From positions 1 through 64,000 of the forward strand of contig JAKFFJ010000058.1 in NCBI GenBank assembly GCA_036675265.1: a DNA stretch of 64,000 bases, given 5' to 3'. The notes under the pieces were generated by a model, which ran no database searches, was not told the origin of the DNA, and saw nothing but the letters and a program-made list of their open reading frames with translations. Origin of the DNA: CAMPJU01 sp036675265 (GTDB taxonomy: Bacteria; Pseudomonadota; Gammaproteobacteria; Xanthomonadales; Xanthomonadaceae). The position numbers and the translations under genes are program-made. Shown here in pieces: positions 51,539 to 60,493 of the stretch (within the stretch, counting starts at the first letter, position 1; each line of letters begins with the position of its first letter).

Positions 51539-52492
51539 ATGTCCGTCGGCACGAAAGAATCGACGATGCTATCCGATGCGCTGCGCGGCGCGGTGAACGA
51601 TGCGCAGGCGCAGGTCAACCGCCTGGTGCTGGGCAAGGCGCAGGAAGTGCGGCTCGCGTTCGTCGCGTTGCTGTCCGACGGGCACCTGCTGATCGAGGAC
51701 CTGCCCGGGCTCGGCAAGACCACCCTGGCGCATGCGCTCGCCGCGACGCTCGGGCTGGGCTTCCAGCGCGTGCAGTTCACCTCCGACCTGCTGCCCTCCG
51801 ACATCGTAGGCGTCTCGGTCTACGACGCACAGGCGCGGCGCTTCGAGTTCCATCCCGGCCCGGTGTTCGCCAACGTGCTGCTGGCCGACGAGATCAACCG
51901 CGCGCCGCCACGCACGCAAAGCGCGCTGCTGGAGGCCATGGCCGAGCACCAGGTCACCGTCGACGGCGTGACCCATCCCCTGCCCGAGCCCTTCTTCGCG
52001 ATCGCCACGCAGAACCCGGTCGACCTCGCCGGCACCTATCCGCTGCCCGATTCGCAGCTGGACCGGTTCCTGTTGCGGCTGGCGCTCGGCTATCCGGGCG
52101 AGGAGGCCGAACGGGCCCTGCTCGCCGGCACCGAGCGTCGCCACCTGATCGCACGGGCGACGCCGCTGCTGTCGGCCGCGGACGTGCTGGCCCTGCGCGA
52201 CGCGGTGCTGGCGGTGCACGCGAGCGATGCCCTGGTCCATTACGTGCAGGCATTGCTGGCCCACAGCCGCCGGCATCCCGGCGTGCGCGTGGGGTTGTCG
52301 CCACGCGCCGGCATCGCGCTGCTGCGTGCGGCGCGCGCGCACGCGCTGCTGGTCGGCCGGGACCATGTGCTGCCCGAGGACGTGCAGGCGCTGTTCGCGC
52401 CGGTCGCCGCCCATCGCCTGGTGCCGGAGGCGGATGCCGGCGGCGACGCGGCGCTGGCCCGCTCGATCCTGCAGGCGGTCCCGGTGGACTAG
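51539..52492 (+). CDS. MoxR family AAA+ ATPase
   Basis: The 317-residue protein has Walker A IEDLPGLGKTTLAHAL, Walker B VLLADEINRAPPRTQSALLEAM, sensor AIATQNPVDLAGTYPLPDSQLDRF and the C-terminal lid. MoxR ATPases act as chaperones for a partner set made with them, here DUF58 and a TgpA-like transglutaminase, both directly downstream. The start at 51539 could also be ATG 51566. Confidence 0.92.
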   Translation: MSVGTKESTMLSDALRGAVNDAQAQVNRLVLGKAQEVRLAFVALLSDGHLLIEDLPGLGKTTLAHALAATLGLGFQRVQFTSDLLPSDIVGVSVYDAQARRFEFHPGPVFANVLLADEINRAPPRTQSALLEAMAEHQVTVDGVTHPLPEPFFAIATQNPVDLAGTYPLPDSQLDRFLLRLALGYPGEEAERALLAGTERRHLIARATPLLSAADVLALRDAVLAVHASDALVHYVQALLAHSRRHPGVRVGLSPRAGIALLRAARAHALLVGRDHVLPEDVQALFAPVAAHRLVPEADAGGDAALARSILQAVPVD

Positions 52493-53466
52493 TGGCGCAG
52501 GCCCGCCGCAGCCTGCGCGAGCACATCGCCGGCCTGGCGCGGCCCCGCACGCGCGAGCCCTTGCCGGTGCGCCTGGACCGTCGCCGGATCTACCTCTTGC
52601 CCACGCCGTTCGGCCTGTTCTTCGCGAGCCTGCTGGCGACGATGGCGCTCGGCGCGCTCAACTACAACAACAACCCGGCGCTGCTGCTGGCGCTGCTGCT
52701 CGCCGGCGCCGCGCTGACCAGCCTGCTGCTGGCGCACCTGCAACTGAGTGGCCTGGAAGTGGTGGCCGCCGGCGGCGAGCCCGTGCCCGCGGGCACGCCA
52801 TTGCCGCTGCGCGTGCACGTGCGCGCCGCGCCCGGTCGCACGCGGCGCGGCTTGCGCGTGTCTTGCCCGGGGGCGTCGGGCAGCCTCTCGCTCGACGACG
52901 GCTCCGGCGAGGCCGTGCTGGAACTTCCCACGGTGCGGCGGGGCTGGCTTGCTTTGCCCCGCCTGCGCCTGTCCACCCTGCGTCCGCTCGGGCTCGTGCG
53001 CGCGTGGTCGTGGTGCTGGCCGCAGGCGCCCGTCCTCGTCTATCCCGCGCCCGAGCGGGATGCGCCGCCGTTGCCCCCGGGCACCGGGCAGTCCGCGCGC
53101 GCGAGGCTGCGGCCCTCCGGCGACGACGTGCACCACCTGCGCGCGTACCGGCGCGGCGACCCGCGCCGCACCATCGCGTGGAAGCCGTCGGCACGCCGCG
53201 ACACGTTGCTGGTGCGCGAGTACGAGCAACCTCTGGGCGAGACGCTCGAACTCGAGTGGCAGGCGTTGGGCGGCCTGCCGCACGAAACGCGCATCCGCAG
53301 GCTTGCGCGCTGGGTGGACGACGCCGAGCGCGAGGGCCGGCGCTACCGGCTGGCACTGCCCGGCCAGGCGCCGATCGGCCCCGGCGCCGGGCCCGGCCAT
53401 CGCCATGCCTGCCTGCGCGCGCTGGCGCTGATGCCGGCGGCCCGCCCCGCGGACGATCGCAGCTGA
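52492..53466 (+). CDS. DUF58 domain protein
   Basis: The 324-residue protein has two membrane helices near the N-terminus (about 35-75) and the DUF58 core in the second half: DVHHLRAYRRGDPRRTIAWK with its Arg/Asp residues, then LLVREYEQPLGETLELEW. It starts with GTG sharing one base with the moxR stop (TAGTG). The moxR-DUF58-tgpA trio is a recurrent operon. The role is unknown. Confidence 0.9.
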   Translation: MAQARRSLREHIAGLARPRTREPLPVRLDRRRIYLLPTPFGLFFASLLATMALGALNYNNNPALLLALLLAGAALTSLLLAHLQLSGLEVVAAGGEPVPAGTPLPLRVHVRAAPGRTRRGLRVSCPGASGSLSLDDGSGEAVLELPTVRRGWLALPRLRLSTLRPLGLVRAWSWCWPQAPVLVYPAPERDAPPLPPGTGQSARARLRPSGDDVHHLRAYRRGDPRRTIAWKPSARRDTLLVREYEQPLGETLELEWQALGGLPHETRIRRLARWVDDAEREGRRYRLALPGQAPIGPGAGPGHRHACLRALALMPAARPADDRS

Positions 53467-55400
53467 TGGGTTGGCGGGACACGCCGCGCCTGGACGTGCG
53501 TACCCGTGGCTGGGTCCTGGCGGCGGCCGCTGCCTGCCTGGTCCCGCTGCTCCTGCAGCTGCGGCCGGCACTGGCGCTGGCCATCGCGATCACCGGCATC
53601 GCCGGCACCGCGCTGTCGTGGCGCCGGCCGTTGCCGATCGTGGCCCGGCTGCTGGTCGCCTTGTTGCTGCTCGCCGTGGTGCTCGCGGCGATGCGGTTCT
53701 CGTTCGGACGCGACACGGGGTGCGCGCTGCTCGCGGCGATGCTGGCGGTGAAGCCGACCGAGACCTCCAGCGTGCGCGATGCGCGCAGCCTCGTCGGGTT
53801 CGCGTTGTTCGCCCCATTCGCCACGTTCCTGCTCGACCAGGGTCCGTTGTCGCTCGGCCTGGGGTCCGTCGCGGCGGTGCTTGCGCTTGCCGCGCTCCAG
53901 CGCCTGGCCGAACTGGCATCCGGCGTCATCGACGCACCGGGCGCGCGGCGCCGGCTGCTCGGCGCCATCCGGATGGCGGCGTTGGGGCTGCCATTCGCCC
54001 TGGCGGCGTTCTGGTTGTTCCCGCGCCTGGCGACGCCGTTGTGGGGCGTGCCCGAGCGCGCCCTGGCCAGGCCGGGCCTGTCCGGCGAAATGTCGCCGGG
54101 CCAGTGGCTGGACCTGATGACGGACGACAGCCCTGCCCTGCGCGCGCGGTTCTTCGGCGCGGTGCCGGCGATGGACCAGATGTACTGGCGCGGACCGGTG
54201 CTCTGGCATTACGACGGTCGCACGTGGCGCCAGTCGGGCTGGATGGGCGCGATCCCGCCGGCCGACGCACGCACGGGCACGCCCGCCTGGGACTACGAGA
54301 TCGCGCTCGAGCCCACCGACCGGCGGCAACTGGTCGCGCTCGACCTGCCGCTGGCCGCGCCGCCCGATGCCCGGCTGTCGCTCGACCACGGGCTGCACGT
54401 GCGCCGGCCGCTGTCGACGCTGACGCGCTGGCGCCTGCGCTCGGCACCGCCGCTCGCCTACGAGCCGGTCCTGAAGGTGACGTTGCGGCAAGCCGCCTTG
54501 CGCCTGCCGGACGGATTCAATCCGCGCACCCTCGCGCTGGCGCGGCAGTGGCGGCAGGACGCCGGCGGGGACGATGCGGCGATCGTGCGCCGCGCGCTGG
54601 CCTGGATCCGCAGCGACTTCGGCTACACCCTGGACACGCCGCTGCCCGGACGGCACGCCGTCGACGAATTCCTCTTCGACACGCAGGCCGGCTATTGCGA
54701 ACACTTCAGTGCGTCGTTCGTCGTGCTGATGCGGGCCGCGGGCATTCCCGCGCGCGTGGTCACCGGCTACGCCGGCGGATACCGCAACCCGATCGGCGAC
54801 TACTGGCTCGTGCGGCGGTCCGATGCGCATGCCTGGGCGGAGGTCTGGCTCGACGGCCCCGGGTGGACCCGGGTGGACCCGACGGCCGCGGTCGCGCCGG
54901 AACGCATCTACGACACGCTTGCGGACCGTGCGCCCGGCGCCGGGTTCGGCGACCTGGCGCCGGCCGTGGACATGGCGGACTGGCTGCGTCGCGGCTGGAA
55001 CGATTTCGTGCTGGGGTTCGATGCCGCGCGCCAGCGGGAGATGTTCCGCCCGCTGGGCCTGGAGGCCACCCCCTGGCAACTGGCGGCGCTGTCCGGCGCG
55101 ATCGCAGTCCTGGCCCTGGCACTCGCGGCGTGGCTGGTCGCGCGGCGCGAGGACGAACGCGACAGCGTGCTGCGCGCCTGGCACCTGCTCGGCCGGCGCT
55201 ACGCGCGCATCGGGCTGGGACGCGCCCAGGATGAACCGGCGCTGGCCTGGGCGGGGCGCGTCGCGGCAGCCCGGCCGGACGGGGCGCCCGCGCTGGTCGC
55301 GCTCAGCCGCCGTTTTGCCCGTTGGCGCTACGCTCGGCAGCAGGGAGACGCGTCCGTCGCCCATGCGCTCGCCCGCGACCTGCGCGCGCACCGACCCTAG
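53466..55400 (+). CDS. tgpA: TgpA-type membrane transglutaminase (DUF3488)
   Basis: The 644-residue protein has about five N-terminal membrane helices (DUF3488) and a periplasmic transglutaminase core with the catalytic Cys in TQAGYCEHFSASFVVLMRAA, His in DAHAWAEVWLDG and Asp in WTRVDPTA. A last membrane helix and a DUF4129-like tail follow. TgpA of Pseudomonas is a periplasmic transglutaminase needed for growth. The start overlaps the DUF58 stop by one base. Confidence 0.92.
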   Translation: MGWRDTPRLDVRTRGWVLAAAAACLVPLLLQLRPALALAIAITGIAGTALSWRRPLPIVARLLVALLLLAVVLAAMRFSFGRDTGCALLAAMLAVKPTETSSVRDARSLVGFALFAPFATFLLDQGPLSLGLGSVAAVLALAALQRLAELASGVIDAPGARRRLLGAIRMAALGLPFALAAFWLFPRLATPLWGVPERALARPGLSGEMSPGQWLDLMTDDSPALRARFFGAVPAMDQMYWRGPVLWHYDGRTWRQSGWMGAIPPADARTGTPAWDYEIALEPTDRRQLVALDLPLAAPPDARLSLDHGLHVRRPLSTLTRWRLRSAPPLAYEPVLKVTLRQAALRLPDGFNPRTLALARQWRQDAGGDDAAIVRRALAWIRSDFGYTLDTPLPGRHAVDEFLFDTQAGYCEHFSASFVVLMRAAGIPARVVTGYAGGYRNPIGDYWLVRRSDAHAWAEVWLDGPGWTRVDPTAAVAPERIYDTLADRAPGAGFGDLAPAVDMADWLRRGWNDFVLGFDAARQREMFRPLGLEATPWQLAALSGAIAVLALALAAWLVARREDERDSVLRAWHLLGRRYARIGLGRAQDEPALAWAGRVAAARPDGAPALVALSRRFARWRYARQQGDASVAHALARDLRAHRP

Positions 55401-55416
55401 CCGTCCGGAGACCGCC

Positions 55417-55899
55417 ATGCGCCGCCTCATCGTCCCAGTCGCCCTCGCCGCGCTCGCACTCGCCGGCTGCGCCACCGTTCCCGCGCCGTTGCAGGGGCAA
55501 TACAGCAACGTGTCGCCGCGCGACGCGATCGCCTCCGAGCAGCGCGGCATGCCCGTGCGCTGGGGCGGCAGGATCGTCTCGACCGATCCGCTGGCGGACC
55601 GCACCTGCTTCGAGATCGTCTCCACCGGCCTGGACGCCGCCGGCCGCCCGCGCTGGGCTGCCGATTCCACGGGTGGCCGGTTCATCGCCTGCCGCGCGGG
55701 CTTCTACGACCCGGCGATCTTCCAGGTCGACCGCGAGGTGACCGTCACCGGCGTCATCGACGGCTACGAATCCCGCCGCATCGGCGAATACGACTACCGC
55801 TTCCCGCGCGTCGCCGCCAACGTGGTGTACCTGTGGCCCGTGCGCGAACGCGTGGACGTGATCCACGATCCGTTCCCGGGCCCGTGGTGGTGGTACTGA
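55417..55899 (+). CDS. Slp family outer-membrane lipoprotein
   Basis: The 160-residue protein has a lipoprotein signal with lipobox ALAGC and the Slp-like domain: GMPVRWGGRIVSTDPLADRT, DPAIFQVDREVTVTGVIDGY, IGEYDYRFPRV and WPVRERVDV. It ends in a Pro/Trp-rich tail. Slp proteins are starvation- or stress-induced outer-membrane lipoproteins of unknown action. GGAG at 55407 precedes the ATG. It converges on the HIT gene. Confidence 0.9.
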   Translation: MRRLIVPVALAALALAGCATVPAPLQGQYSNVSPRDAIASEQRGMPVRWGGRIVSTDPLADRTCFEIVSTGLDAAGRPRWAADSTGGRFIACRAGFYDPAIFQVDREVTVTGVIDGYESRRIGEYDYRFPRVAANVVYLWPVRERVDVIHDPFPGPWWWY

Positions 55900-55909
55900 C
55901 GGACGGCTG

Positions 55910-56260
55910 TCAGCGGAGTCCGAAACCGCCCAGCGGACCACCTGCCAGCAGGTGCAGGTGTAGCTGGAATACCGTCTGCCCGCCGTCGTCGTTGCAGTTC
56001 ATGACCATCCGGTAGCCATCGGCGGCGAATCCCTCGCGACGGGCATAGGCGGCTGCGGCCAGGACCAGCCTCCCTACCAGCGCCTCCTGCCCGGGCTGCA
56101 GGTCGTCGAGGGTGGGCACGCGTTCCTTCGGCACGAACAGCACGTGCACCGGTGCCTGCGGTGCGATGTCGCGGAATGCAATGAGGTGGTCATCCTCGTG
56201 GACGATGTCCGCCGGGATCTCGCGGCGCATGATCTTGTGGAAGATGGTGTCGTCCGCCAT
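55910..56260 (-). CDS. HIT (histidine triad) nucleotide-binding protein
   Basis: The 116-residue protein has FHKIMRREIPADIVHEDDHLIAF, APVHVLFVPKERV and the triad QLHLHLLAGGPLGGF near the C-terminus. HIT proteins of the Hint branch hydrolyse AMP-lysine and similar phosphoramidates. The zinc-type Cys positions of some Hint proteins are not conserved. It lies after recR with a 26-base gap. Confidence 0.92.
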   Translation of the reverse strand: MADDTIFHKIMRREIPADIVHEDDHLIAFRDIAPQAPVHVLFVPKERVPTLDDLQPGQEALVGRLVLAAAAYARREGFAADGYRMVMNCNDDGGQTVFQLHLHLLAGGPLGGFGLR

Positions 56261-56286
56261 GCGGTTGCTCCGGTGATGCGTGCTGG

Positions 56287-56880
56287 TCAGGCCACTTCGC
56301 TGCGCGTGCCGAACGCGTGCGACAGCGTCCCGCGGTCGACGTACTCCAGTTCGCCGCCCAGCGGCACGCCGTGCGCCAGGCGGCTCGCCCGCACGCCCTG
56401 CTGGCGCGCGAGCTGCGCGAGGTAGTGCGCGGTCGCCTCGCCTTCGACCGTCGGGTTGGTGGCGATGATGAGCTCGGACACTTCGCCTTCGGCCAGCCGC
56501 TCGGCCAGGCGGTGCAGCCCGAGTTCGCGCGGGCCGATCCCGTCCAGTGGCGACAGCCTGCCCTGCAACACGAAATAGAGGCCGCGGTAGCCGGTCGCCT
56601 GCTCGATCGCGAGGCGGTCGGCCGGCGACTCGACCGCGCACAGCTGGTGCGCATCGCGCGCGCCGCTGGCGCAGGTGGCGCACACGTCGGCCTCGCTGAA
56701 GTCCCGGCACCGCGCGCAGTGGCCGATCCGGTCGACCGCCTGGGCGAGCGCATCGGCGAGCCTGCGGCCGCCGTCGCGCTCGCGCTCGAGCACGTGGTAG
56801 GCCATGCGCTGCGCCGACTTCGGGCCGACGCCCGGCAACACGCGCAACGCCTCGATCAGTTGCTCGAGCAGGGAGGACAT
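56287..56880 (-). CDS. recR: Recombination protein RecR
   Basis: RecR forms a ring with RecO and loads RecA at gaps. The 197-residue chain has LPGVGPKSAQRMAYHVLE (helix-hairpin-helix), the zinc site CARCRDFSEADVCATC, and a Toprim domain with ATNPTVEGEATAHYLA. It is the third gene of the dnaX-ybaB-recR order found across bacteria. Confidence 0.95.
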   Translation of the reverse strand: MSSLLEQLIEALRVLPGVGPKSAQRMAYHVLERERDGGRRLADALAQAVDRIGHCARCRDFSEADVCATCASGARDAHQLCAVESPADRLAIEQATGYRGLYFVLQGRLSPLDGIGPRELGLHRLAERLAEGEVSELIIATNPTVEGEATAHYLAQLARQQGVRASRLAHGVPLGGELEYVDRGTLSHAFGTRSEVA

Positions 56881-56896
56881 GCCGTTCGCCGCGCGA

Positions 56897-57217
56897 TCAG
56901 AACGGCAGCTTCATGCCCGGCGGCAACGGCATGCCGGCGGTGGCCGCGCCCATCTTTTCCTGGGAGGCCGCATTGACCTTGTTGACCGCGTCGTTGAAGG
57001 CGGCGGCCACCAGGTCCTCGGCCATTTCCGCGTCCGACACCACGCCCGGGTCGATGCGCACCTTGCGGCACTCCATGCGACCGGTGAGGGTGACCTCCAC
57101 CATCCCGCCGCCGGCCCTGCCGGTGACTTCCAGCTGGGCCAGTTCTTCCTGCACGCGCTGCATGTCTGCCTGCATCTTCTGCGCCTGCTGCATGAGTTGG
57201 GCGATGTTTCCGCGCAT
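56897..57217 (-). CDS. ybaB: YbaB/EbfC nucleoid-associated protein
   Basis: The 106-residue DNA-binding protein has the N-terminal helix IAQLMQQAQKMQADMQRVQ and the beta part VEVTLTGRMECRKVRIDPG with the C-terminal helix. It ends in LPPGMKLPF, as typical members do. It lies between dnaX and recR; the 17-base gap to recR suggests co-transcription. Confidence 0.93.
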   Translation of the reverse strand: MRGNIAQLMQQAQKMQADMQRVQEELAQLEVTGRAGGGMVEVTLTGRMECRKVRIDPGVVSDAEMAEDLVAAAFNDAVNKVNAASQEKMGAATAGMPLPPGMKLPF

Positions 57218-57265
57218 GGGGGCCTCGCGATGGGTGCGGTGGTGGTTTGTCGAAACGGCGCGCCG

Positions 57266-58969
57266 TCACGCGTCGTCGAAGGGGCGGATGGAGTCCGGCA
57301 CCAGCCTGGCGCCGTACTGGCCGATCAGCTGCCGGACCTGCGGGTCCGACGTGAACGCTTCCTCGGCGGCGAGCTGGCGTGCGTCGCGCTGGCGCTCGGT
57401 GCGCTGGTGCGGCGTCTCGCCTGCGGCGCGGGTCTCGAACCGGATGACGGGCGCACCGCCGAGCACCGGCGCAAGCGCCTCGGCCAGCTGCAGCGGGCGA
57501 CAGAGCAGCTGGTCCGCCGGCGCCAGCGCAAGGCGCAGCACCTCGCCGTCGTCGCCGACGAAGGCGGCGTGCGCCGCGACTTCGCGCACGGGCGCGGGCA
57601 GCAACCCGCCCGCCACCAGCGCGATCCAGTCCTCGTCGCTGGCGACGATGCGCCGGGATGTTTCGCCGGCACCCGGCGGCGCCGGCGTCGCCGCCGGCCC
57701 GGGGGCCGCTTCGGTGATGGCCGGCGGGGCGACCGGCGGCGGTGGCGATCCGGAGGGCCGGGTCTGCGCCGGCTGCTTAGGCGCGGGCGCCGGTGCTGCC
57801 AGCGCCTCGCGTGCGGCCGCCGCGGCATCGGTGCGGCCGCGCGGCGCAGGCCTGGCAGCCGGCGGCGCCGCCGGCGTGGCGGTGGTGCCGCCGGCCGCGG
57901 GGCGGAACGCCAGCATCCGCAACAGGCTCATCTCGAAACCGGCGCGGGGGCCGGGCGCAAGCTCCAGGTCGCGCCGCCCGTGCAAGGCCATCTGGTACCA
58001 GAGCTGCACGACTTCCGGGCGCAGCCTGCCGGCCAGGGCCTCGAGCGCGCCATCGGGGTCGACTGCCGCCGCGGGCACCAGCTGGCGCACCTGCACGCCA
58101 TGCAGCGATGCGGCGAGTGCCTCGAGCACGGCGCCCCAGTCGGGCGAAAACTCCGCCAGGGCCTCGACCTCCGCGAGCAGCGCGTCGCCGTCGCCATCGG
58201 CCAGCGCCGCCAGCAATGCATCGACGCGGGTACGGTCGACGGTGCCGAGCATCGTGGCGACCGTCGGTTCGTCCAGCCGCCCGCCGGCGTAGGCGATCGC
58301 CTGGTCGAGCAGCGAGAGCCCATCGCGCAGGCTGCCGTCGGCGGCACGCGTCAGCAGCCGCACGGCGCCTTCCTCGGCCGGGATGTCCTCCGCTTCGAGG
58401 ATCCTGGTGATCTGCCCGGCGATCTGGTCTTCGTCCAGCCGCTTGAGGTTGAACTGGAGGCAGCGCGACAGCACGGTCACCGGCAGCTTCTGCGGGTCGG
58501 TCGTCGCGAGCAGGAACTTCACGTGGCCCGGCGGCTCCTCCAGCGTCTTGAGCAACGCGTTGAAGGCCGGCTTGGACAGCATGTGCACCTCGTCGATGAG
58601 GTACACCTTCACCCGGCCGCGGCTGGGCATGTACTGGGCGTTGTCGATCAGGTCGCGGACGTTGTCCACGCCGGTGTTGGAGGCGGCGTCGATCTCCAGC
58701 AGGTCGACGAACCGGCCGGCATCGATGTCGCGGCAGGCGTTGCATTCGCCGCACGGATCGGCGCTGGTGCCACGCTCGCAGTTGAGCGACTTGGCGAAGA
58801 TCCGGGCGATGGTGGTCTTGCCCACGCCCCGCGTGCCGGTGAACAGGAAGGCGTGGTGGACGCGGCCGGTGTCCAGGGCGTTGGTGAGCGCGCGGACGAC
58901 GTGTTCCTGGCCGACCAGTTCGGCGAAGCGCTTGGGGCGCCACTTGCGGGCGAGGACCAGGTAGGACAT
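57266..58969 (-). CDS. dnaX: DNA polymerase III tau/gamma subunit DnaX
   Basis: DnaX is the clamp-loader ATPase. The 567-residue protein has Walker A FTGTRGVGKTTIARIF, a four-Cys zinc site (CERGTSADPCGECNAC), Walker B VYLIDEVHMLS and sensor LLATTDPQKLPVTVLSRC. A Pro/Ala-rich linker (about 370-440) leads to the tau C-terminal domain. No slippery A-rich stretch for a gamma frameshift was seen in the linker. Confidence 0.96.
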   Translation of the reverse strand: MSYLVLARKWRPKRFAELVGQEHVVRALTNALDTGRVHHAFLFTGTRGVGKTTIARIFAKSLNCERGTSADPCGECNACRDIDAGRFVDLLEIDAASNTGVDNVRDLIDNAQYMPSRGRVKVYLIDEVHMLSKPAFNALLKTLEEPPGHVKFLLATTDPQKLPVTVLSRCLQFNLKRLDEDQIAGQITRILEAEDIPAEEGAVRLLTRAADGSLRDGLSLLDQAIAYAGGRLDEPTVATMLGTVDRTRVDALLAALADGDGDALLAEVEALAEFSPDWGAVLEALAASLHGVQVRQLVPAAAVDPDGALEALAGRLRPEVVQLWYQMALHGRRDLELAPGPRAGFEMSLLRMLAFRPAAGGTTATPAAPPAARPAPRGRTDAAAAAREALAAPAPAPKQPAQTRPSGSPPPPVAPPAITEAAPGPAATPAPPGAGETSRRIVASDEDWIALVAGGLLPAPVREVAAHAAFVGDDGEVLRLALAPADQLLCRPLQLAEALAPVLGGAPVIRFETRAAGETPHQRTERQRDARQLAAEEAFTSDPQVRQLIGQYGARLVPDSIRPFDDA

Positions 58970-59031
58970 CGGGTCATTCTGCCATGCGGTCGTCGCGGTT
59001 CCCGGGGTGGCGTCTTCCGTTCAGGCCGCGC

Positions 59032-59060
59032 TTGTCCGGCCCCGCCGCGCGGGCTAAAAT
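59032..59060 (+). promoter_or_regulatory. Sigma70 promoter of tRNA-Ser / SRP RNA
   Basis: TTGTCC (59032-59037) and TAAAAT (59055-59060) are 17 bases apart. The following GC-rich stretch resembles a stringent-type discriminator. The tRNA begins 44 bases downstream. Confidence 0.75.
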
Positions 59061-59103
59061 TCGCGGTCCCCTTGGATGGCAGGAAGCCCGCGGGGAGCGA
59101 CAC

Positions 59104-59196
59104 GGAGAGGTGTCCGAGTGGTTGAAGGAGCACGCCTGGAAAGTGTGTAAGCGTCTAAACCGCGCTTCGGGGGTTCGAATCCCCCTCTCTCCGCCA
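59104..59196 (+). tRNA. tRNA-Ser (anticodon GGA)
   Basis: The acceptor arm (59104-59110 with 59186-59192), a long variable arm typical of Ser, and the T arm GGGGG-TTCGAAT-CCCCC (59169-59185) are all present. The anticodon loop CTGGAAA places GGA at 59138-59140, which reads UCC and UCU. The discriminator is G, and CCA (59194-59196) is encoded. Confidence 0.97.
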
Positions 59197-59218
59197 GATC
59201 CATGTTCCAGTCCCATGG

Positions 59219-59330
59219 TGGCCTCGTCGGCCCCTCGCGACGCTAGGTCGAAAATCCCGCCAGGGCCGGAAGGCAGCAACGGTATCGATCGACGCGGGCG
59301 CCGAGGCAAGTCGGCGGGGCCGCCGCCTTT
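59219..59330 (+). ncRNA. ffs: Signal recognition particle RNA (4.5S)
   Basis: The conserved Ffh-binding loop GCCAGGGCCGGAAGGCAGCA is at 59258-59277. Flanking arms such as GTCGGCCCC and GGGGCCGCC pair across the molecule. The end runs into CCGCCGCCTTTT, a likely terminator adjoining the moaE stop. The exact ends are approximate. It lies about 22 bases after tRNA-Ser and is probably in the same transcript. Confidence 0.93.
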
Positions 59331-59744
59331 TCAGGGGTGCAACCAGCCGGCATCGCCGGCCGCGTAGCGCTCCCGCTTCCAGATCGGCACGCGCGCCTTC
59401 ACCTCGTCGATGACATGGCGGCACGCGGCGAACGCGGCGTCGCGGTGCGCGGCGGTGACGCCGACCCATACGGCGAGTTCGCCGACCGCCAGGTCGCCGG
59501 TGCGGTGCACGCAGGCGGCGTCGATGATCTGGAACTTCGCCAGCGCCTCTTCCACCACGCGCATGCCCTCGGCTTCGGCGAGCCGTGCGTACGCCTCGTA
59601 ATGCAACCCGGTCACCGGCCGGCCGTCGTTGTGGTCGCGCACCCAACCCTCGAAAACGGCGTAGGCACCCACGCGCGCATCGAGCAGTCCGGCGCGCAAT
59701 GCCGCGACGTCGATGGGAGTCGCCGAAAGCGCGAACGTCGGCAT
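59331..59744 (-). CDS. moaE: Molybdopterin synthase catalytic subunit MoaE
   Basis: MoaE, with MoaD, inserts the dithiolene sulfurs into precursor Z (cPMP). The 137-residue protein has AYAVFEGWVRDHNDGRPV with the conserved Arg/Asn, LHYEAYARLAE, VHRTGDLAVGELAVWVGV and the Lys-rich VKARVPIWKRERYA. Its start directly abuts the moaD stop. Confidence 0.95.
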   Translation of the reverse strand: MPTFALSATPIDVAALRAGLLDARVGAYAVFEGWVRDHNDGRPVTGLHYEAYARLAEAEGMRVVEEALAKFQIIDAACVHRTGDLAVGELAVWVGVTAAHRDAAFAACRHVIDEVKARVPIWKRERYAAGDAGWLHP

Positions 59745-59987
59745 CTAGCCCCCGGACACCGGCGGGATGAACGCGATCTCGGTGCCGGCGCGCACGGCGT
59801 CGTCCCAGGGGGCGAACGCGCCATCGACGGCGACCCGCAGTTGCGTCCGCGGGAACCGGAACCCGTGGCGCGCGCGAAGGCCCTCGTAGAGCGACCCGAG
59901 GTCGCCACCGACGGCCACGCATTCGGACCCCACGCCGGCCGCGTCGCGCAGCGCCGCGAAGTACAGCACCGTGGCCTGCGCACCCAT
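59745..59987 (-). CDS. moaD: Molybdopterin synthase sulfur carrier MoaD
   Basis: The 80-residue ubiquitin-fold protein has VLYFAALRDAAGV and RVAVDGAFAPWDDAVRAG, and the C-terminal IAFIPPVSGG whose Gly-Gly end carries the thiocarboxylate. The ATG at 59987 is preferred because the longer in-frame start at 60014 would overlap moaC and add a non-family tail. Confidence 0.93.
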   Translation of the reverse strand: MGAQATVLYFAALRDAAGVGSECVAVGGDLGSLYEGLRARHGFRFPRTQLRVAVDGAFAPWDDAVRAGTEIAFIPPVSGG

Positions 59988-59994
59988 GCCGGCC

Positions 59995-60477
59995 TCAGCG
60001 CGCCTTGCCGACATCGCGCTTGCCGCCCCGCTTGGCGAGCAGCCTGGCGGGCCCGATGGTGATCCGGTGCGACAGCGCCTTGCACATGTCGTAGACCGTC
60101 AGCGCGGCAAGGGTGGCGCCGGTCAGTGCCTCCATTTCCACGCCGGTGCGGTGCACGGTCCGCACGCTGCATTCGATCCGCAGCGCCGAGTCGCCGTCCC
60201 AGTCGATCGCGATCCGGCAGCCGTCGATCGGCAACGGGTGGCAGAAGGGGATCAGTTCGTGCGTGCGCTTGACCGCCATCGTGCCCGCGACGATCGCGGT
60301 GTCGACGATCCCGCCTTTCGCGCTGCGCAACCCGCTGGCGTGCAGCTGGACCGCCACGTCCCGCGGAAACCGTACCCGGCACTCCGCCACCGCCTCGCGC
60401 GCGGTCACCGGCTTGCCCGACACATCGACCATCGCCGGCCGGCCCGCGGAATCCAGGTGCGTAATGACGCGTTTCAT
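59995..60477 (-). CDS. moaC: Cyclic pyranopterin monophosphate synthase MoaC
   Basis: MoaC converts the MoaA product to cPMP in molybdenum cofactor synthesis. The 160-residue chain has RPAMVDVSGKPVTAREAVAE, the active-site segments AVKRTHELIPFCHPLPI and MEALTGATLAALTVYDMCKA, and an end with KRGGKRDVGKAR. The 415 bases between this gene and moaA hold a large repeat island instead of the usual short spacing. Confidence 0.95.
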   Translation of the reverse strand: MKRVITHLDSAGRPAMVDVSGKPVTAREAVAECRVRFPRDVAVQLHASGLRSAKGGIVDTAIVAGTMAVKRTHELIPFCHPLPIDGCRIAIDWDGDSALRIECSVRTVHRTGVEMEALTGATLAALTVYDMCKALSHRITIGPARLLAKRGGKRDVGKAR

Positions 60478-60493
60478 CCGTCGATTCTATGGC

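Noticed and set aside
54861..54880. Exact 10-base tandem duplication in tgpA
   Set aside because: It encodes the conserved WTRVDP region of the transglutaminase core and keeps the frame, so it looks like codon coincidence rather than a repeat element.
57650..57790. Programmed frameshift site for a DnaX gamma product
   Set aside because: The linker is GC-rich and lacks an A-AAA-AAG-type slippery sequence.
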